A stretch of 64,000 nt of DNA from UBA4656 sp002405525 (lineage in GTDB: Bacteria; Pseudomonadota; Gammaproteobacteria; Xanthomonadales; Ahniellaceae), in assembly GCA_036723735.1 (NCBI GenBank), contig DAIMGT010000001.1:66544-130543 (forward strand). The letters are read 5' to 3'. The position numbers were made by a program, and so were the translations under genes. Each line of letters starts with the position of its first letter. Positions within the stretch are counted from its first letter, which is position 1. This document shows positions 15,620-24,918 of the stretch, piece after piece. Below the pieces are notes generated by a model that did not search any database, was not told the DNA's origin, and saw only the letters and a list, made by a program, of their open reading frames with translations.

Positions 15620-18600
15620 ATGCGCCGACCGACCTGGCAGGCCTTCCTGGCCCCCGCCGCGGCGGGGGTCCTGCTGGCGGCCTTCCTGAGCGCCGGCGCC
15701 AGCGGCGCGCAGGGGCTGGCGCTGGCCGCGGTCCTCGGAGTGGCGCTCTCCGGCCAGTCGTCGCCAGCCGTGCGGTGGGGCATGGCCGCATTGGCGGCAG
15801 CCGGCGCAGCGGCGGCCGCGTTCGATGCGCCGACGGACGCGGATTCGGTGGAACTGGCGCGCGCGCTTGCCGCTACTGCCGGTCTTTGCGCGCTGCGGGC
15901 AGCGGCCGATGCCGCGTCGCCAGCCAAGAACCGCACCGGTTTCTGGGCCGGCGCGGTCGGCGCCGCGGTGGCGGCTGCCGGCGTGTCGCTGGGCCTGGCG
16001 ATGGTCGCGGGGCGTCCGCCGCGTCCGGACGTCACGCTGGCCGCGATGGCACTGCTCGCGGCCGGCGTCGGGGTGATCCAGCCGGCCCTGATCGGAAGCG
16101 CCCGCGCCAGCACCGCCGCATGGATTGGCGCCGGCGTCGGCCTCAGCGCCGCGGCGGGCAGCGTCGCCGGCAGCGGCGAGCTTCCGCGGCGCGGCACCGC
16201 CAGCACGGCAGTGCCCCTGTCGGGCGCCCTGGTGATGGTGCTCAGCGCCCGCGCGCTGCACGAGGTGGCGCAACCGCGGATCCGGCGGGCGGTGATCTTC
16301 GGCGCGGCTGCCGTGGCGATCGCGGTCACCAACCTCGTGGTGTCCCTGCTGGCCCCCGATTGGGCGGCCGAGCCGCCGGCAGCGGACGGGCTGGCACGCG
16401 GCGCGGAGTGGATCGCGAGATGGTGGATTCCGCCACCGGTGGCGATCGCGGTGGTGGTGATGGTCGGCCTGATGCTGTTGACCGGCGCTTCGGCTTACGC
16501 CCGCTTCGGCTGGACCGTGGGTTGGCTGTGCGGCCTGCTGCTCGCGGTGGTGGGCATTCCCGGTCTCGCCGCGTGGATCGCCGGTGCGGCGGTGCCGGTG
16601 CCGGGCGGTGTGCAGATTTCGGCGGTCGGGTCGCTGGGCATGGTGCTGCTCGGCTTCAACTCCATGCAGCTCGCCTCGCGGGCGCTCCACCGCGAGCGGC
16701 GCAATGCGCTCTGGCTGCCGGTTCTGGCCGCGGTGCTGATCGCCGGTGCGTCGATGTTGGCTGCGGGCGAGGCCGCGCGGCAGGAGACGGCGCTGGTCGA
16801 GCAGTTGACCTCGCGCGTCCTCGGGCAGGTCGCGCGGGGAACGCGGGACGCGGTGGAAGCGAGGGCCGAAGCGCTGCGCCGGATCGGCGCCGGTCTGGAT
16901 CGATCGGACCCGACGCAGCGCCCGATGGCGCTCGACCGCAGCTTCGGACCGTTCGCGAGCGCGTTCCCGGGGACCCTTTGGGTGGCTTTCGGGGACGCGG
17001 AGTGCAGTGTTTGGCTCGCCCATCGCCTGGACGGTGCGACCGGCCCGGAGGCGCCGCTGGATGCCGGCCTGCGCAAGGCCTGCAAAGACGCGCTGTCGGG
17101 TTCCCGTGCGGTGCTGCGCAGCCTGGCGGGCAGTACGCAGCCGCAGGCCCCCGGTTTCATGCTGGTGGTTCCGGTGCCCGTCGACGGGACGATCCACGCC
17201 GTGGTCGCCGCCGGGCGTTATGCGGAACTGTTCGATCCGGTGCTGGAGGGCCTGCCGGAAGAGTTCGCGGTGACCGTGTTCAGCGACCAGGACCCGGTGC
17301 ACCGGTTGCACAACGTCCCGTCGCGGGCAACCGGCGAGCCGCGCGTGGCGGCGATCGAGGTGCTGCAGAAGTCCTGGCGGGTCGAACTGCGCGGGCTGGT
17401 CGGGCGGCCGGGGGAGCATGGACTGTCGCGCATGATCCTGGTCGCAGGGTTGCTGTTCGCGATCATGTTCGCCACCACCTTGCGGCTGTCTGCGCTGGCG
17501 CGCGAACGGGCCAGCGCGGCCGCGCTGGTGGCCGGTGCCCAGCTCGCCGCGCAGCGCGCGCTGGCGGCGTCGCGGGCCGAGGCCGGCCGGGTGCTCGACA
17601 CCATGGCGGAAGCCGTGTTGTCGATCGACCACGAGCAGCGGATCACCTTCGCCAATGCGCGCGCGCGGTCGCTGCTGGGCCCCGCATTCGCGAGCCAGCC
17701 GGACGCGACCATCGCGCGGCTGCTGCCGAGCGGGATCGGCAACCTGGACGGCGTGGCGTTCGCGCGCCTGTGCGGTCGCGCGGCAGAGTCCGGAGAGCTG
17801 CGTGAAGTCGGCGGATACGCGCCCGATCTCGAGCTCTGGCTCGCCGGCCGCGTGCAGCCGGTCGGCGCCGGGGTCACGGTCGTGCTGCAGGACGTGACGC
17901 AGGCGCGGCGTGCGGATGCGTTCCAGCGCGAGCAGCGCGAGATCCTGCGCGAGATCGCCGAAGGCGCCGCGCTGGAAGCGGTGCTGTCGAGGATCTGTTC
18001 GCTCTACGACGAACTGCACCCCGGCGCGACCGGCACCGTTGCGCTCTACGACGCGGCGCGGTCCTGCATGTGGGGCGCGGTCGCGCCCGGCCTGCCCTCG
18101 GCCTACGGTGCCGCGATCGACGGCCACCCGATCGGGCCGACGGCCGGTTTCGGCGGCAGCGCGATGTTCCGCCGCGAGCGCGTGGTAGTGGCGGACATCG
18201 CACGCGACCCGTCGTCGGCCGCTTGGCGCGGCTTCGCGGCGCACCTCGGTCTCGCCGCCTGCTGGTCGCAGCCGCTGCTGTCCCGCGGTGGCGAACCGCT
18301 GGGTGGTTTCACCGTGTACTGGCGCGAGCCACGCGAGCCGGCGATGGGCGAAATCGCCGCGCTGGAGACGCTGGCCTCGATCTGCGCGATCGCCGTCGAG
18401 CGCGAGCGATCGCTCCGTGCGCAGGCCGACAGCGAGCAGCGCTTGCGGTCTCTGTTCGACCACCAGCCTGACGGTGTGTTCGCGTCCGACACGGATGGTC
18501 GGGTGACCGCGATCAATTCGGCGGTGGTCGAAATCTTCGGCGCGCCGCGGGAGGGCCTTCTGGGGCTTCCCTTCGATGCACTGGTCGACGAGCCTGGCAG

Positions 18601-21037
18601 GGCCCGCGCGCGCGGTTACTTCGGCCGTGCGCTGGCGGGCGAACCGCAGCGCTATCCGACGCGCTGCCGGCGCGCCGACGGCGCCCTGCGCGAAATCGAC
18701 ATGACCAGCCTGCCGATCGTGGTCGACGGGCGCATCGTCGGCGTCTACGGGGTGGTGCGCGACGTCACCGAGCAGCGCGCGGCGCAGGCGAGGCTGCTCG
18801 AGCGCGATCGATTCTTCGAGCTGTCGCCGACCGTGTTTGCGATCAGCGACGCCGAGGGACGCTATACCCAGGTCAATGACGCGTTCCCGCGCCTGCTGGG
18901 CCTCGACCGCGATGCCCTGCTGTCGCGCCGGATCACCGATCTGCTGGTGCCCGACGACGTCACGCCGACGCTCGATGCTTGGAGCAGTCTGCAGGAAACC
19001 GGCCGTATGCGCGGGCTGGTCAATCGGCACCGCACGGCCGACGGCGGCGTGCGTTGGCTGGAGTGGAACGTGCTGCGCCTGGACGAGCGGTCGACCTACG
19101 GCGTTGCGATCGACGTCACCGCGACGATGGAGGCGCGCGAGCAGGAGCGGCGGCTGCTGCGCGCCATCGGCGACGGGCCGGCGGTGCTTTGGCGCTTCAA
19201 CCCCTTCCGGATGCCGACCACGGAGATGGTTACCGGCAACGTTGCCCGCTGGGGCTATGCGCCGGAAGACTTCACCTCCGGCCGGGTCCGTTTTTCCGAC
19301 CTCGTGCATCCCGATGAACGACAGTCGGTGGTGGTCGGCGATCGCGAGCGGATCGAGGCCGGCGACGACCAGTTCGCGCGCGAGTACCGCCTGCGCACCG
19401 CCGACGGCCGCTGGGTCTGGGTCAGCGAGCATCTGCAGGTGGTGCGTCTGCCGGGCGGGCAGGTCGATTTCTGCCTGGCGCTGTCCTTCGACGTCACCGA
19501 GGAGCGTCGTGCGAGCGGCGAGGAGCGCCAGTTGCGGCAGGTGATCGAACTCAGTCCGGCGGTGTTGTGGCGCTTCAACCCCGCCGACGCGGTACCGACC
19601 AAGCTGGTTTCAGGCAACGTGCGCGACTGGGGCTACGCGCCGGAGGACTTCACCAGTGGGCGACTGGCGTTCTCGGAACTGATCCACCCCGACGACCGGG
19701 CGCGGGTCGACGACGGGGTGCGTGCGGCGGTGCTTGCCGGAGAACGCGAACTGCAGGTCGAGTTCCGGTTCCGTACCGCGGACGGGCGCTGGCTGTGGCT
19801 CGACCAGCGCGTGACCCTTCTGCGCGGCGCCCATGGCGAACTGCTGGACTGCGTGTCGCTTACCCTCGACATCACCCCGCAGCGGGATGCGTTGGCGGCG
19901 GTTCGCGAGCGCGACCAGTTCTACGCCCTCTCGCTGGACGTTTTTCTGGTCACCGGGGCAGACGCGCACATCCGCCAGGTCAACGATGCGTTGCCCCGTG
20001 TGCTCGGCTTCGGGCACGACGAAGTCGTCGGCCGGCATCTGCTCGATTTCGTGCACCCCGACGATGCGGTCGAAGTCCAGCGCCGGATCGCGGAGGCGCT
20101 GTTCGGCAAGCGCATCGAACTGGTCGAGATCCGCTGCCGACACGCAGAGGGCGGCTGGCGATGGCTGGAGTGGAACGCGTCGATCGGCGCCAGCGGATTG
20201 TTCTACCTGGCGGGGCGCGATGTCACCGCCGCGAAGGCGGTGTCGGCCGAGCTTCGGCGCGCCCTGCACGACCTCGAATTGCGCAATGCCGAACTGCAGG
20301 ACTTCGCGTTCGTCGCATCGCACGACCTGCAGGAGCCGCTGCGCAAGGTGCAGGCGTTCAGCGATCGCGTCCTGACGCGCTATGCGGATCGCCTCGACCC
20401 GCAGGCGGTGGACTACCTGCGGCGCATGGACGCGGCGGCCGGCCGCATGCAGACGCTGATCGACGACCTGCTCGCGTACTCCCGTGTCAGCACGCGCGGC
20501 GGCACTTTCCGCGCGGTGGACCTCGACGTGGTGCTCGACGACGTGCTCGCCGACCTCGAAGCGCGGATCGAGTCCAGCCGTGGCGAGATCGTGCGCGCCC
20601 GCCTTCCGACGGTGCAGGGCGACCCGACGCAACTCGGCCAGGTGCTGCAGAACCTGATCGGCAATGCCCTGAAGTTCGCCGTCCCCGGGCGCCGACCGCG
20701 GGTCGACCTGCGCGCCGAGCGGATCGCGGATGCCGATTCGGGGCCGCGTCGCGGCGGCTGGCGGCTGATCGTCGCCGACAACGGGATCGGCTTCGACAAC
20801 CTGCATGCGGACCGCATCTTTGCGCCCTTCCAGCGTCTTCACGGCCGCAGCGAGTACGAGGGCACCGGCATGGGACTTGCCATCGTGCGCAAGATCGTGG
20901 AGCGTCACGGCGGGACGGTGAGCGCCGTCGGCGTGCCGGGCTCCGGCGCCACCTTCAGCGTCGAGTTTCCTGCCCCGCAGGGGCCGCAGCGCCCTGCGCA
21001 ACGTGTCCCGGCGGAGACCGCCGGCCATTCAGCCTGA
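15620..21037 (+). CDS. Giant membrane multi-PAS/GAF hybrid-input sensor histidine kinase
   Basis: 1,805 residues from ATG 15620 (MRRPTWQAFLAP). Residues ~10–380 hold about ten transmembrane helices. Residues ~382–600 form a CHASE/Cache-like extracytoplasmic domain, closed by a helix at ~604–622. Six PAS domains (~657–767, 937–1055, 1062–1175, 1181–1300, 1304–1425, 1430–1545) flank one GAF domain (~773–930). The HisKA motif ASHDLQEPLRKV has the phospho-acceptor His1568. The ATPase domain (~1670–1786) has the N-box NLIGNALKFA, DNGIGF and GTGMGLAIVRKIVERHGG. The H-box is of the type usually paired with Rcp1-like regulators, and exactly such a gene follows 18 bases later. PAS 4 and 5 are near-duplicates. 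The start is uncertain by up to 42 codons (15494). Confidence 0.9.
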   Translation: MRRPTWQAFLAPAAAGVLLAAFLSAGASGAQGLALAAVLGVALSGQSSPAVRWGMAALAAAGAAAAAFDAPTDADSVELARALAATAGLCALRAAADAASPAKNRTGFWAGAVGAAVAAAGVSLGLAMVAGRPPRPDVTLAAMALLAAGVGVIQPALIGSARASTAAWIGAGVGLSAAAGSVAGSGELPRRGTASTAVPLSGALVMVLSARALHEVAQPRIRRAVIFGAAAVAIAVTNLVVSLLAPDWAAEPPAADGLARGAEWIARWWIPPPVAIAVVVMVGLMLLTGASAYARFGWTVGWLCGLLLAVVGIPGLAAWIAGAAVPVPGGVQISAVGSLGMVLLGFNSMQLASRALHRERRNALWLPVLAAVLIAGASMLAAGEAARQETALVEQLTSRVLGQVARGTRDAVEARAEALRRIGAGLDRSDPTQRPMALDRSFGPFASAFPGTLWVAFGDAECSVWLAHRLDGATGPEAPLDAGLRKACKDALSGSRAVLRSLAGSTQPQAPGFMLVVPVPVDGTIHAVVAAGRYAELFDPVLEGLPEEFAVTVFSDQDPVHRLHNVPSRATGEPRVAAIEVLQKSWRVELRGLVGRPGEHGLSRMILVAGLLFAIMFATTLRLSALARERASAAALVAGAQLAAQRALAASRAEAGRVLDTMAEAVLSIDHEQRITFANARARSLLGPAFASQPDATIARLLPSGIGNLDGVAFARLCGRAAESGELREVGGYAPDLELWLAGRVQPVGAGVTVVLQDVTQARRADAFQREQREILREIAEGAALEAVLSRICSLYDELHPGATGTVALYDAARSCMWGAVAPGLPSAYGAAIDGHPIGPTAGFGGSAMFRRERVVVADIARDPSSAAWRGFAAHLGLAACWSQPLLSRGGEPLGGFTVYWREPREPAMGEIAALETLASICAIAVERERSLRAQADSEQRLRSLFDHQPDGVFASDTDGRVTAINSAVVEIFGAPREGLLGLPFDALVDEPGRARARGYFGRALAGEPQRYPTRCRRADGALREIDMTSLPIVVDGRIVGVYGVVRDVTEQRAAQARLLERDRFFELSPTVFAISDAEGRYTQVNDAFPRLLGLDRDALLSRRITDLLVPDDVTPTLDAWSSLQETGRMRGLVNRHRTADGGVRWLEWNVLRLDERSTYGVAIDVTATMEAREQERRLLRAIGDGPAVLWRFNPFRMPTTEMVTGNVARWGYAPEDFTSGRVRFSDLVHPDERQSVVVGDRERIEAGDDQFAREYRLRTADGRWVWVSEHLQVVRLPGGQVDFCLALSFDVTEERRASGEERQLRQVIELSPAVLWRFNPADAVPTKLVSGNVRDWGYAPEDFTSGRLAFSELIHPDDRARVDDGVRAAVLAGERELQVEFRFRTADGRWLWLDQRVTLLRGAHGELLDCVSLTLDITPQRDALAAVRERDQFYALSLDVFLVTGADAHIRQVNDALPRVLGFGHDEVVGRHLLDFVHPDDAVEVQRRIAEALFGKRIELVEIRCRHAEGGWRWLEWNASIGASGLFYLAGRDVTAAKAVSAELRRALHDLELRNAELQDFAFVASHDLQEPLRKVQAFSDRVLTRYADRLDPQAVDYLRRMDAAAGRMQTLIDDLLAYSRVSTRGGTFRAVDLDVVLDDVLADLEARIESSRGEIVRARLPTVQGDPTQLGQVLQNLIGNALKFAVPGRRPRVDLRAERIADADSGPRRGGWRLIVADNGIGFDNLHADRIFAPFQRLHGRSEYEGTGMGLAIVRKIVERHGGTVSAVGVPGSGATFSVEFPAPQGPQRPAQRVPAETAGHSA

Positions 21038-21055
21038 ACGACCCGGGTCCATGGC

Positions 21056-21511
21056 ATGCAATACGACAGACAACGTCCGCTGGTACTGATCGCCGAAGAC
21101 GATGCGGACGATCGCCTTCTCGCGGAGGAGGCCTTCCGTGTGTCGCAGATCGACTGCGACATCCGCTTCGTGGCCGACGGCGAGCAACTTCTCGCCTACC
21201 TGCGCGGCGAATCAGAGTTCTCCGACCGCACGCAGTATCCGTTTCCGCGGGTGGTGCTCCTCGACCTCAACATGCCGCGCAAGGATGGCCGCGAGGCGCT
21301 GGCCGAGATGCGCGCGGATCCGAACCTCAGCGGTCTGCCGGTGATGGTGCTGACCACCTCGCGCGCCCAGGAGGATCGTTCGCGCGTGGTGCAGCTGGGG
21401 GCCTGCGACTTCGCGACCAAGCCGACCCGCTTCGACGAACTGGTCGGTATCGTGCGTCGGCTCCAGCATTGGTGTTCGCACGCGCCGGCTCCGGTGGGCG
21501 CGCGGCCGTGA
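21056..21511 (+). CDS. Single-domain response regulator (Rcp1-like)
   Basis: 151-residue stand-alone receiver. Acidic pocket AEDDADD (14–20), phospho-acceptor Asp70 in VVLLDLNMPRKDG, threonine in VLTTS and lysine in ATKPTRFDE. The long beta3 insertion (GESEFSDRTQYPFPR) is typical of Rcp1-type regulators that serve phytochrome-like kinases. It lies 18 bases after the giant kinase and overlaps the next gene by four bases (GTGA). It probably relays phosphate from that kinase to the effector. Confidence 0.92.
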   Translation: MQYDRQRPLVLIAEDDADDRLLAEEAFRVSQIDCDIRFVADGEQLLAYLRGESEFSDRTQYPFPRVVLLDLNMPRKDGREALAEMRADPNLSGLPVMVLTTSRAQEDRSRVVQLGACDFATKPTRFDELVGIVRRLQHWCSHAPAPVGARP

Positions 21512-24500
21512 AGGGGGAACCGGTCCGCGTGGTGGTCGTAGACGACGACGAGGACGATTACATCCTGGTCGCCGACGTGGTCGACCGCATCGCCGGAATG
21601 CGCTGCCACCTGTCGTGGGCGTCGACCTGGGATGATGGCCTGGCCCGCGTTCGCGAGGGAGTCGGCGACGTCTACCTGATCGACTATCTGCTCGGGGCCC
21701 GCAGCGGCATCGACCTGATGCGCGAGGCTGCCGCGATGGGGAACCGCGCGCCCATGATCCTGCTGACCGGCCAGGGCAATCCGGAAGTCGACGCGGCGGC
21801 GCTGGCCGCCGGCGCCGCCGATTACCTCGTCAAGCGCGACCTCGATCCGGAGCGATTGTCGCGCGCGGTCCGCTACGCCATCGATCGCGCGCGTGCCTAC
21901 CAGGCGGCGGAGGAGGGGCAGGCCCGATACCGCATGTTGTTCGAACGCAACCCGCTGCCGCTGTGGGTCTACGATGTCGCCACGCTGGGATTCCTCGCCG
22001 TCAACGAGGCCATGCTCGACCATTACGGCTACAGCAGGGAGGAGCTGTCGCGGATGACCGCATTGGACATCCGGCCGGACGACGAACGCGAGACCTTCGA
22101 GGCGTACACCCGGCAACGACCGCAGGGCCTGGTGCGTGCCGGGCTCTGGCGGCACCTCAAGCGCGACGGCAGCGTCATCGACGTCGAGGTGACTTCGCAC
22201 AGCCTGGTATTCGAGGGCCGCACGGCGCGACTGGTGCTGGCCGTGGACGTGACCGAACGCCTGCGCGCGGAGACTGCGGTCCGCGAACGCGAGCAGCGGC
22301 TGCGCAACGTGCTGACCGACGCGATCGACGCACTGCTGGTGGTGGCGGCCGACGGCAGGGTGGTGTTCGCCAACCCCGCGGCGGGCCTGCTGTTCGACTC
22401 CGCGCCGGAGGCCATGATCGGCGAGCCTTTCGCCTTGCCGATGGTGCTGGATGCCGAGTTTTCCGAGGCCGAGGTCACTTCCATGCGTGGTCAGGCCCAT
22501 GCCATCGAGTCGCGGGTCAGCGAAACGGTGTGGGACGAGCAGCTTGCCCGGCTGGTGGCGCTGCGCGACGTGACCGAGCGGCACCGCGCCGAGGAGCGCT
22601 TGCGGGTGCTCGAGCGCGCCATGGAATCGACAACCAATGGCGTTCTGATCGCCGACGCGCGGCGTCCGGATCTGCCGATCGTCTACGTCAACGCTGCCTT
22701 CGAGCGCATGACCGGCTACTCGTTCGAAGACATCGTCGGCCGCAACTGCAGGTTGCTGCAGGGCAAGGACCGCGACCAGCCGGAAGTGTTCGCCCTGCGC
22801 GAGGCGATCCGCGAGGGGCGGGGTTGCGACGTGGTGCTGCGCAACTATCGCAAGGATGGGAGCCTTTTCTGGAATCATCTCAACGTCGCCCCGGTGCGCA
22901 ACGAGCGCGGCGAGATCGCGCACTACGTGGGGATCCAGGTCGACGTCACCGAGCGGCGCCGCCACGAGGCCGAGATGGCCTACATGGCGACTCACGACAA
23001 CGTCACCGGCTTGCCGCGCTACCTCGCTGTCGAGGAGTTCACCCGCAGCGTGGTCGCCGAGGCAGGGCGCAACGGGGGGCGGGTGATGATGCTGTATGTC
23101 GACGTCGACCGGTTCCACGGCGTCAACGAGTCGATGGGTCATGCGGTGGGCGACGAGGCGCTGCGAGTGACGGCGCAACGGCTGCGCGCGGTGGTCGGCG
23201 AAGGCGGTCGCGTGTCGCGCATCGCCGGCGACGAATTCGTGGTCGTGTACCTGCCGGGTCCCGACGACCGCGACGGGACCCTGCTCGCCGACCGCATCCG
23301 CGATGCGATGGAGCAGCCGCTGTCGGTTCCGCCGTATTCGGTGTACCTGACGGCGAGCGTCGGGATCAGCGCATTCCCGGACAGTGCATCCAGCGCCGCG
23401 GAACTGCTCAACCAGTCCGAGGCCGCGATGGCGCGCGCCAAGCGCAACGGGCGCAACGCGGTCGCCCGCTTCTCCAACGAACAGGTGCAGGAACTTGCCG
23501 ACCGGCTATCGCTGGGCGGGCACCTGCGCGATGCGGCGCGCAAGGGCGAGCTGCTGCTGCACTACCAGCCGCAGGTCAGCGCCCAGAACGGGCAGGTGGT
23601 CGGGATGGAGGCGCTGGTGCGCTGGCAGAGTCCGGAACTCGGCTTCCTGCCCCCGGGGCGATTCATCCGCGTCGCGGAGGAGCTGGGTCTGATCGCCGAC
23701 ATCGGTCGCTGGGTGCTCGAGCACGCGGCGATGCAGGCACGACAATGGCTGGACCTCGGTCACCATGACTTCGCGGTCGCCGTGAACGTGTCGGCCATGC
23801 AGCTGCAGAGACCGACCTTCGTGGCCGAGGTGCGCGCCGCCCTGCGGGCGGCAGACCTTCCGCCGCGGCATCTCGAGCTGGAGCTGACCGAATCCAGCAT
23901 CATGGACAACGTGGAGCGCATGATCGAGACCATGACCGCGCTGCGCGATCTCGGCGTGCGGCTGGCGCTCGACGACTTCGGCATCGGGTTCTCGTCTCTG
24001 AACCACCTCAAGCGTTTCCCGATCGAAAAACTGAAGATCGACCAGAGTTTCGTGCGTGACATCACCCGCGATTCCGGCGATGCCGGCATCGCGCGGGCGA
24101 TCATCGCCATGGGGCACCAGCTGGGGATGACGGTGATGGCGGAGGGCGTGGAGAGCGCAGCCCAGATGGGCTATCTGCGCCGCAACCACTGCGACCAGTT
24201 CCAGGGCCTTTTCTTCTCCGGGGCGGTACGTGCCGATCTCGCCAGTGAACTGCTCGGGCGGCGATTCCTGGCCCGCGAGTCGTTTTCCGCCAACGCCAAC
24301 GAGCGCACCCTGCTGCTGCTCGACGACGAGGAGAACATTCTGCGCGCGCTCACCCGGCTGCTGCGCCGCGACGGCTACAAGATCCTCACCGCGAGCAATG
24401 CCCGCGAGGCCTTCGAGCTGCTCGGGCGCCACGACGTGCACGTGGTGATCAGCGACCAGCGGATGCCCGACATCAGCGGTACCGAGTTCCTGAGCCAGGT

Positions 24501-24690
24501 GCGCGCGCTGTATCCGGACACCGTGCGCCTGGTGCTCTCCGGCTACACCGATCTGCGCACGGTGACCGAGGCGATCAATCGCGGTGCGATCTACAAGTTC
24601 CTGACCAAGCCCTGGGACGACGAGGAACTGCGGCGCGAGATCCGCGAGGCTTTCCGCACCCAGTCCGAGCGGCGTCCTGCGACGGTTTGA
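21508..24690 (+). CDS. REC–PAS–PAS–LOV–GGDEF–EAL–REC cyclic-di-GMP signalling protein
   Basis: 1,060 residues from GTG 21508. The N-terminal receiver (~5–125) has Asp59. Two PAS domains follow (~135–250, ~260–355). A third PAS (~360–480) is a LOV domain: GRNCRLLQG with photoactive Cys414, plus NYRKDGSLFWN and GIQVDVT, the flavin-contacting residues. The GGDEF domain reads AGDEF (573–577) with MLYVDVDRFHGVNE. The EAL domain has EAL at 701–703, LELTESSIM, LALDDFGIGFSSL, LKIDQSFV and AEGVES, so phosphodiesterase activity is plausible. The C-terminal receiver (~930–1045) is RpfG-like with Asp983 in ISDQRMPDISG. Likely a blue-light- and phosphorylation-gated c-di-GMP enzyme. Confidence 0.92.
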   Translation: MKGEPVRVVVVDDDEDDYILVADVVDRIAGMRCHLSWASTWDDGLARVREGVGDVYLIDYLLGARSGIDLMREAAAMGNRAPMILLTGQGNPEVDAAALAAGAADYLVKRDLDPERLSRAVRYAIDRARAYQAAEEGQARYRMLFERNPLPLWVYDVATLGFLAVNEAMLDHYGYSREELSRMTALDIRPDDERETFEAYTRQRPQGLVRAGLWRHLKRDGSVIDVEVTSHSLVFEGRTARLVLAVDVTERLRAETAVREREQRLRNVLTDAIDALLVVAADGRVVFANPAAGLLFDSAPEAMIGEPFALPMVLDAEFSEAEVTSMRGQAHAIESRVSETVWDEQLARLVALRDVTERHRAEERLRVLERAMESTTNGVLIADARRPDLPIVYVNAAFERMTGYSFEDIVGRNCRLLQGKDRDQPEVFALREAIREGRGCDVVLRNYRKDGSLFWNHLNVAPVRNERGEIAHYVGIQVDVTERRRHEAEMAYMATHDNVTGLPRYLAVEEFTRSVVAEAGRNGGRVMMLYVDVDRFHGVNESMGHAVGDEALRVTAQRLRAVVGEGGRVSRIAGDEFVVVYLPGPDDRDGTLLADRIRDAMEQPLSVPPYSVYLTASVGISAFPDSASSAAELLNQSEAAMARAKRNGRNAVARFSNEQVQELADRLSLGGHLRDAARKGELLLHYQPQVSAQNGQVVGMEALVRWQSPELGFLPPGRFIRVAEELGLIADIGRWVLEHAAMQARQWLDLGHHDFAVAVNVSAMQLQRPTFVAEVRAALRAADLPPRHLELELTESSIMDNVERMIETMTALRDLGVRLALDDFGIGFSSLNHLKRFPIEKLKIDQSFVRDITRDSGDAGIARAIIAMGHQLGMTVMAEGVESAAQMGYLRRNHCDQFQGLFFSGAVRADLASELLGRRFLARESFSANANERTLLLLDDEENILRALTRLLRRDGYKILTASNAREAFELLGRHDVHVVISDQRMPDISGTEFLSQVRALYPDTVRLVLSGYTDLRTVTEAINRGAIYKFLTKPWDDEELRREIREAFRTQSERRPATV

Positions 24691-24761
24691 GCGGCGTCTG
24701 CCTTGCGGTTCGCGTGCGGTGCAGGAGCCGCCGGCGGTTACCCGAGAGGGACTGGCAGGAT

Positions 24762-24901
24762 GTTGAGAAAGTGGTGTCCTGCACGTTCTCAACGTCGCGA
24801 GTCCGGCACGGGTCCCTACTCGCTCCCGACGAATCAATCGCTGACGCGATCGATTCGCGGGCACGGCATCCGTGCCGCGCACTACCAGGGTGTTTCTCAA
24901 C
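24762..24901. repeat. Cluster of three hairpins in the gap between converging signalling genes
   Basis: Three stems lie within 140 bases. The first is GTTGAGAAAGTG / CACGTTCTCAAC (24762–24773 with 24782–24793; 11 of 12 pairs). The second is GAATCAATCGC / GCGATCGATTC (24831–24841 with 24846–24856; 10 of 11). The third is GGCACGG / CCGTGCC (24860–24866 with 24870–24876; perfect). A further TTTCTCAAC at 24893–24901 repeats the arm of the first. The region could be a two-way terminator, a structured RNA or a REP-like element. No coding potential is seen. Confidence 0.6.
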
Positions 24902-24918
24902 GCGCTGCTAGGCCAAGC

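Noticed and set aside
15377..19432. Minus-strand frame open from the sigma gene back to 19432 (over 1,500 codons)
   Set aside because: It is antisense to the giant kinase, with arginine-, histidine- and glutamine-rich shadow sequence and no domain. Only the part from ATG 15376 is the sigma factor.
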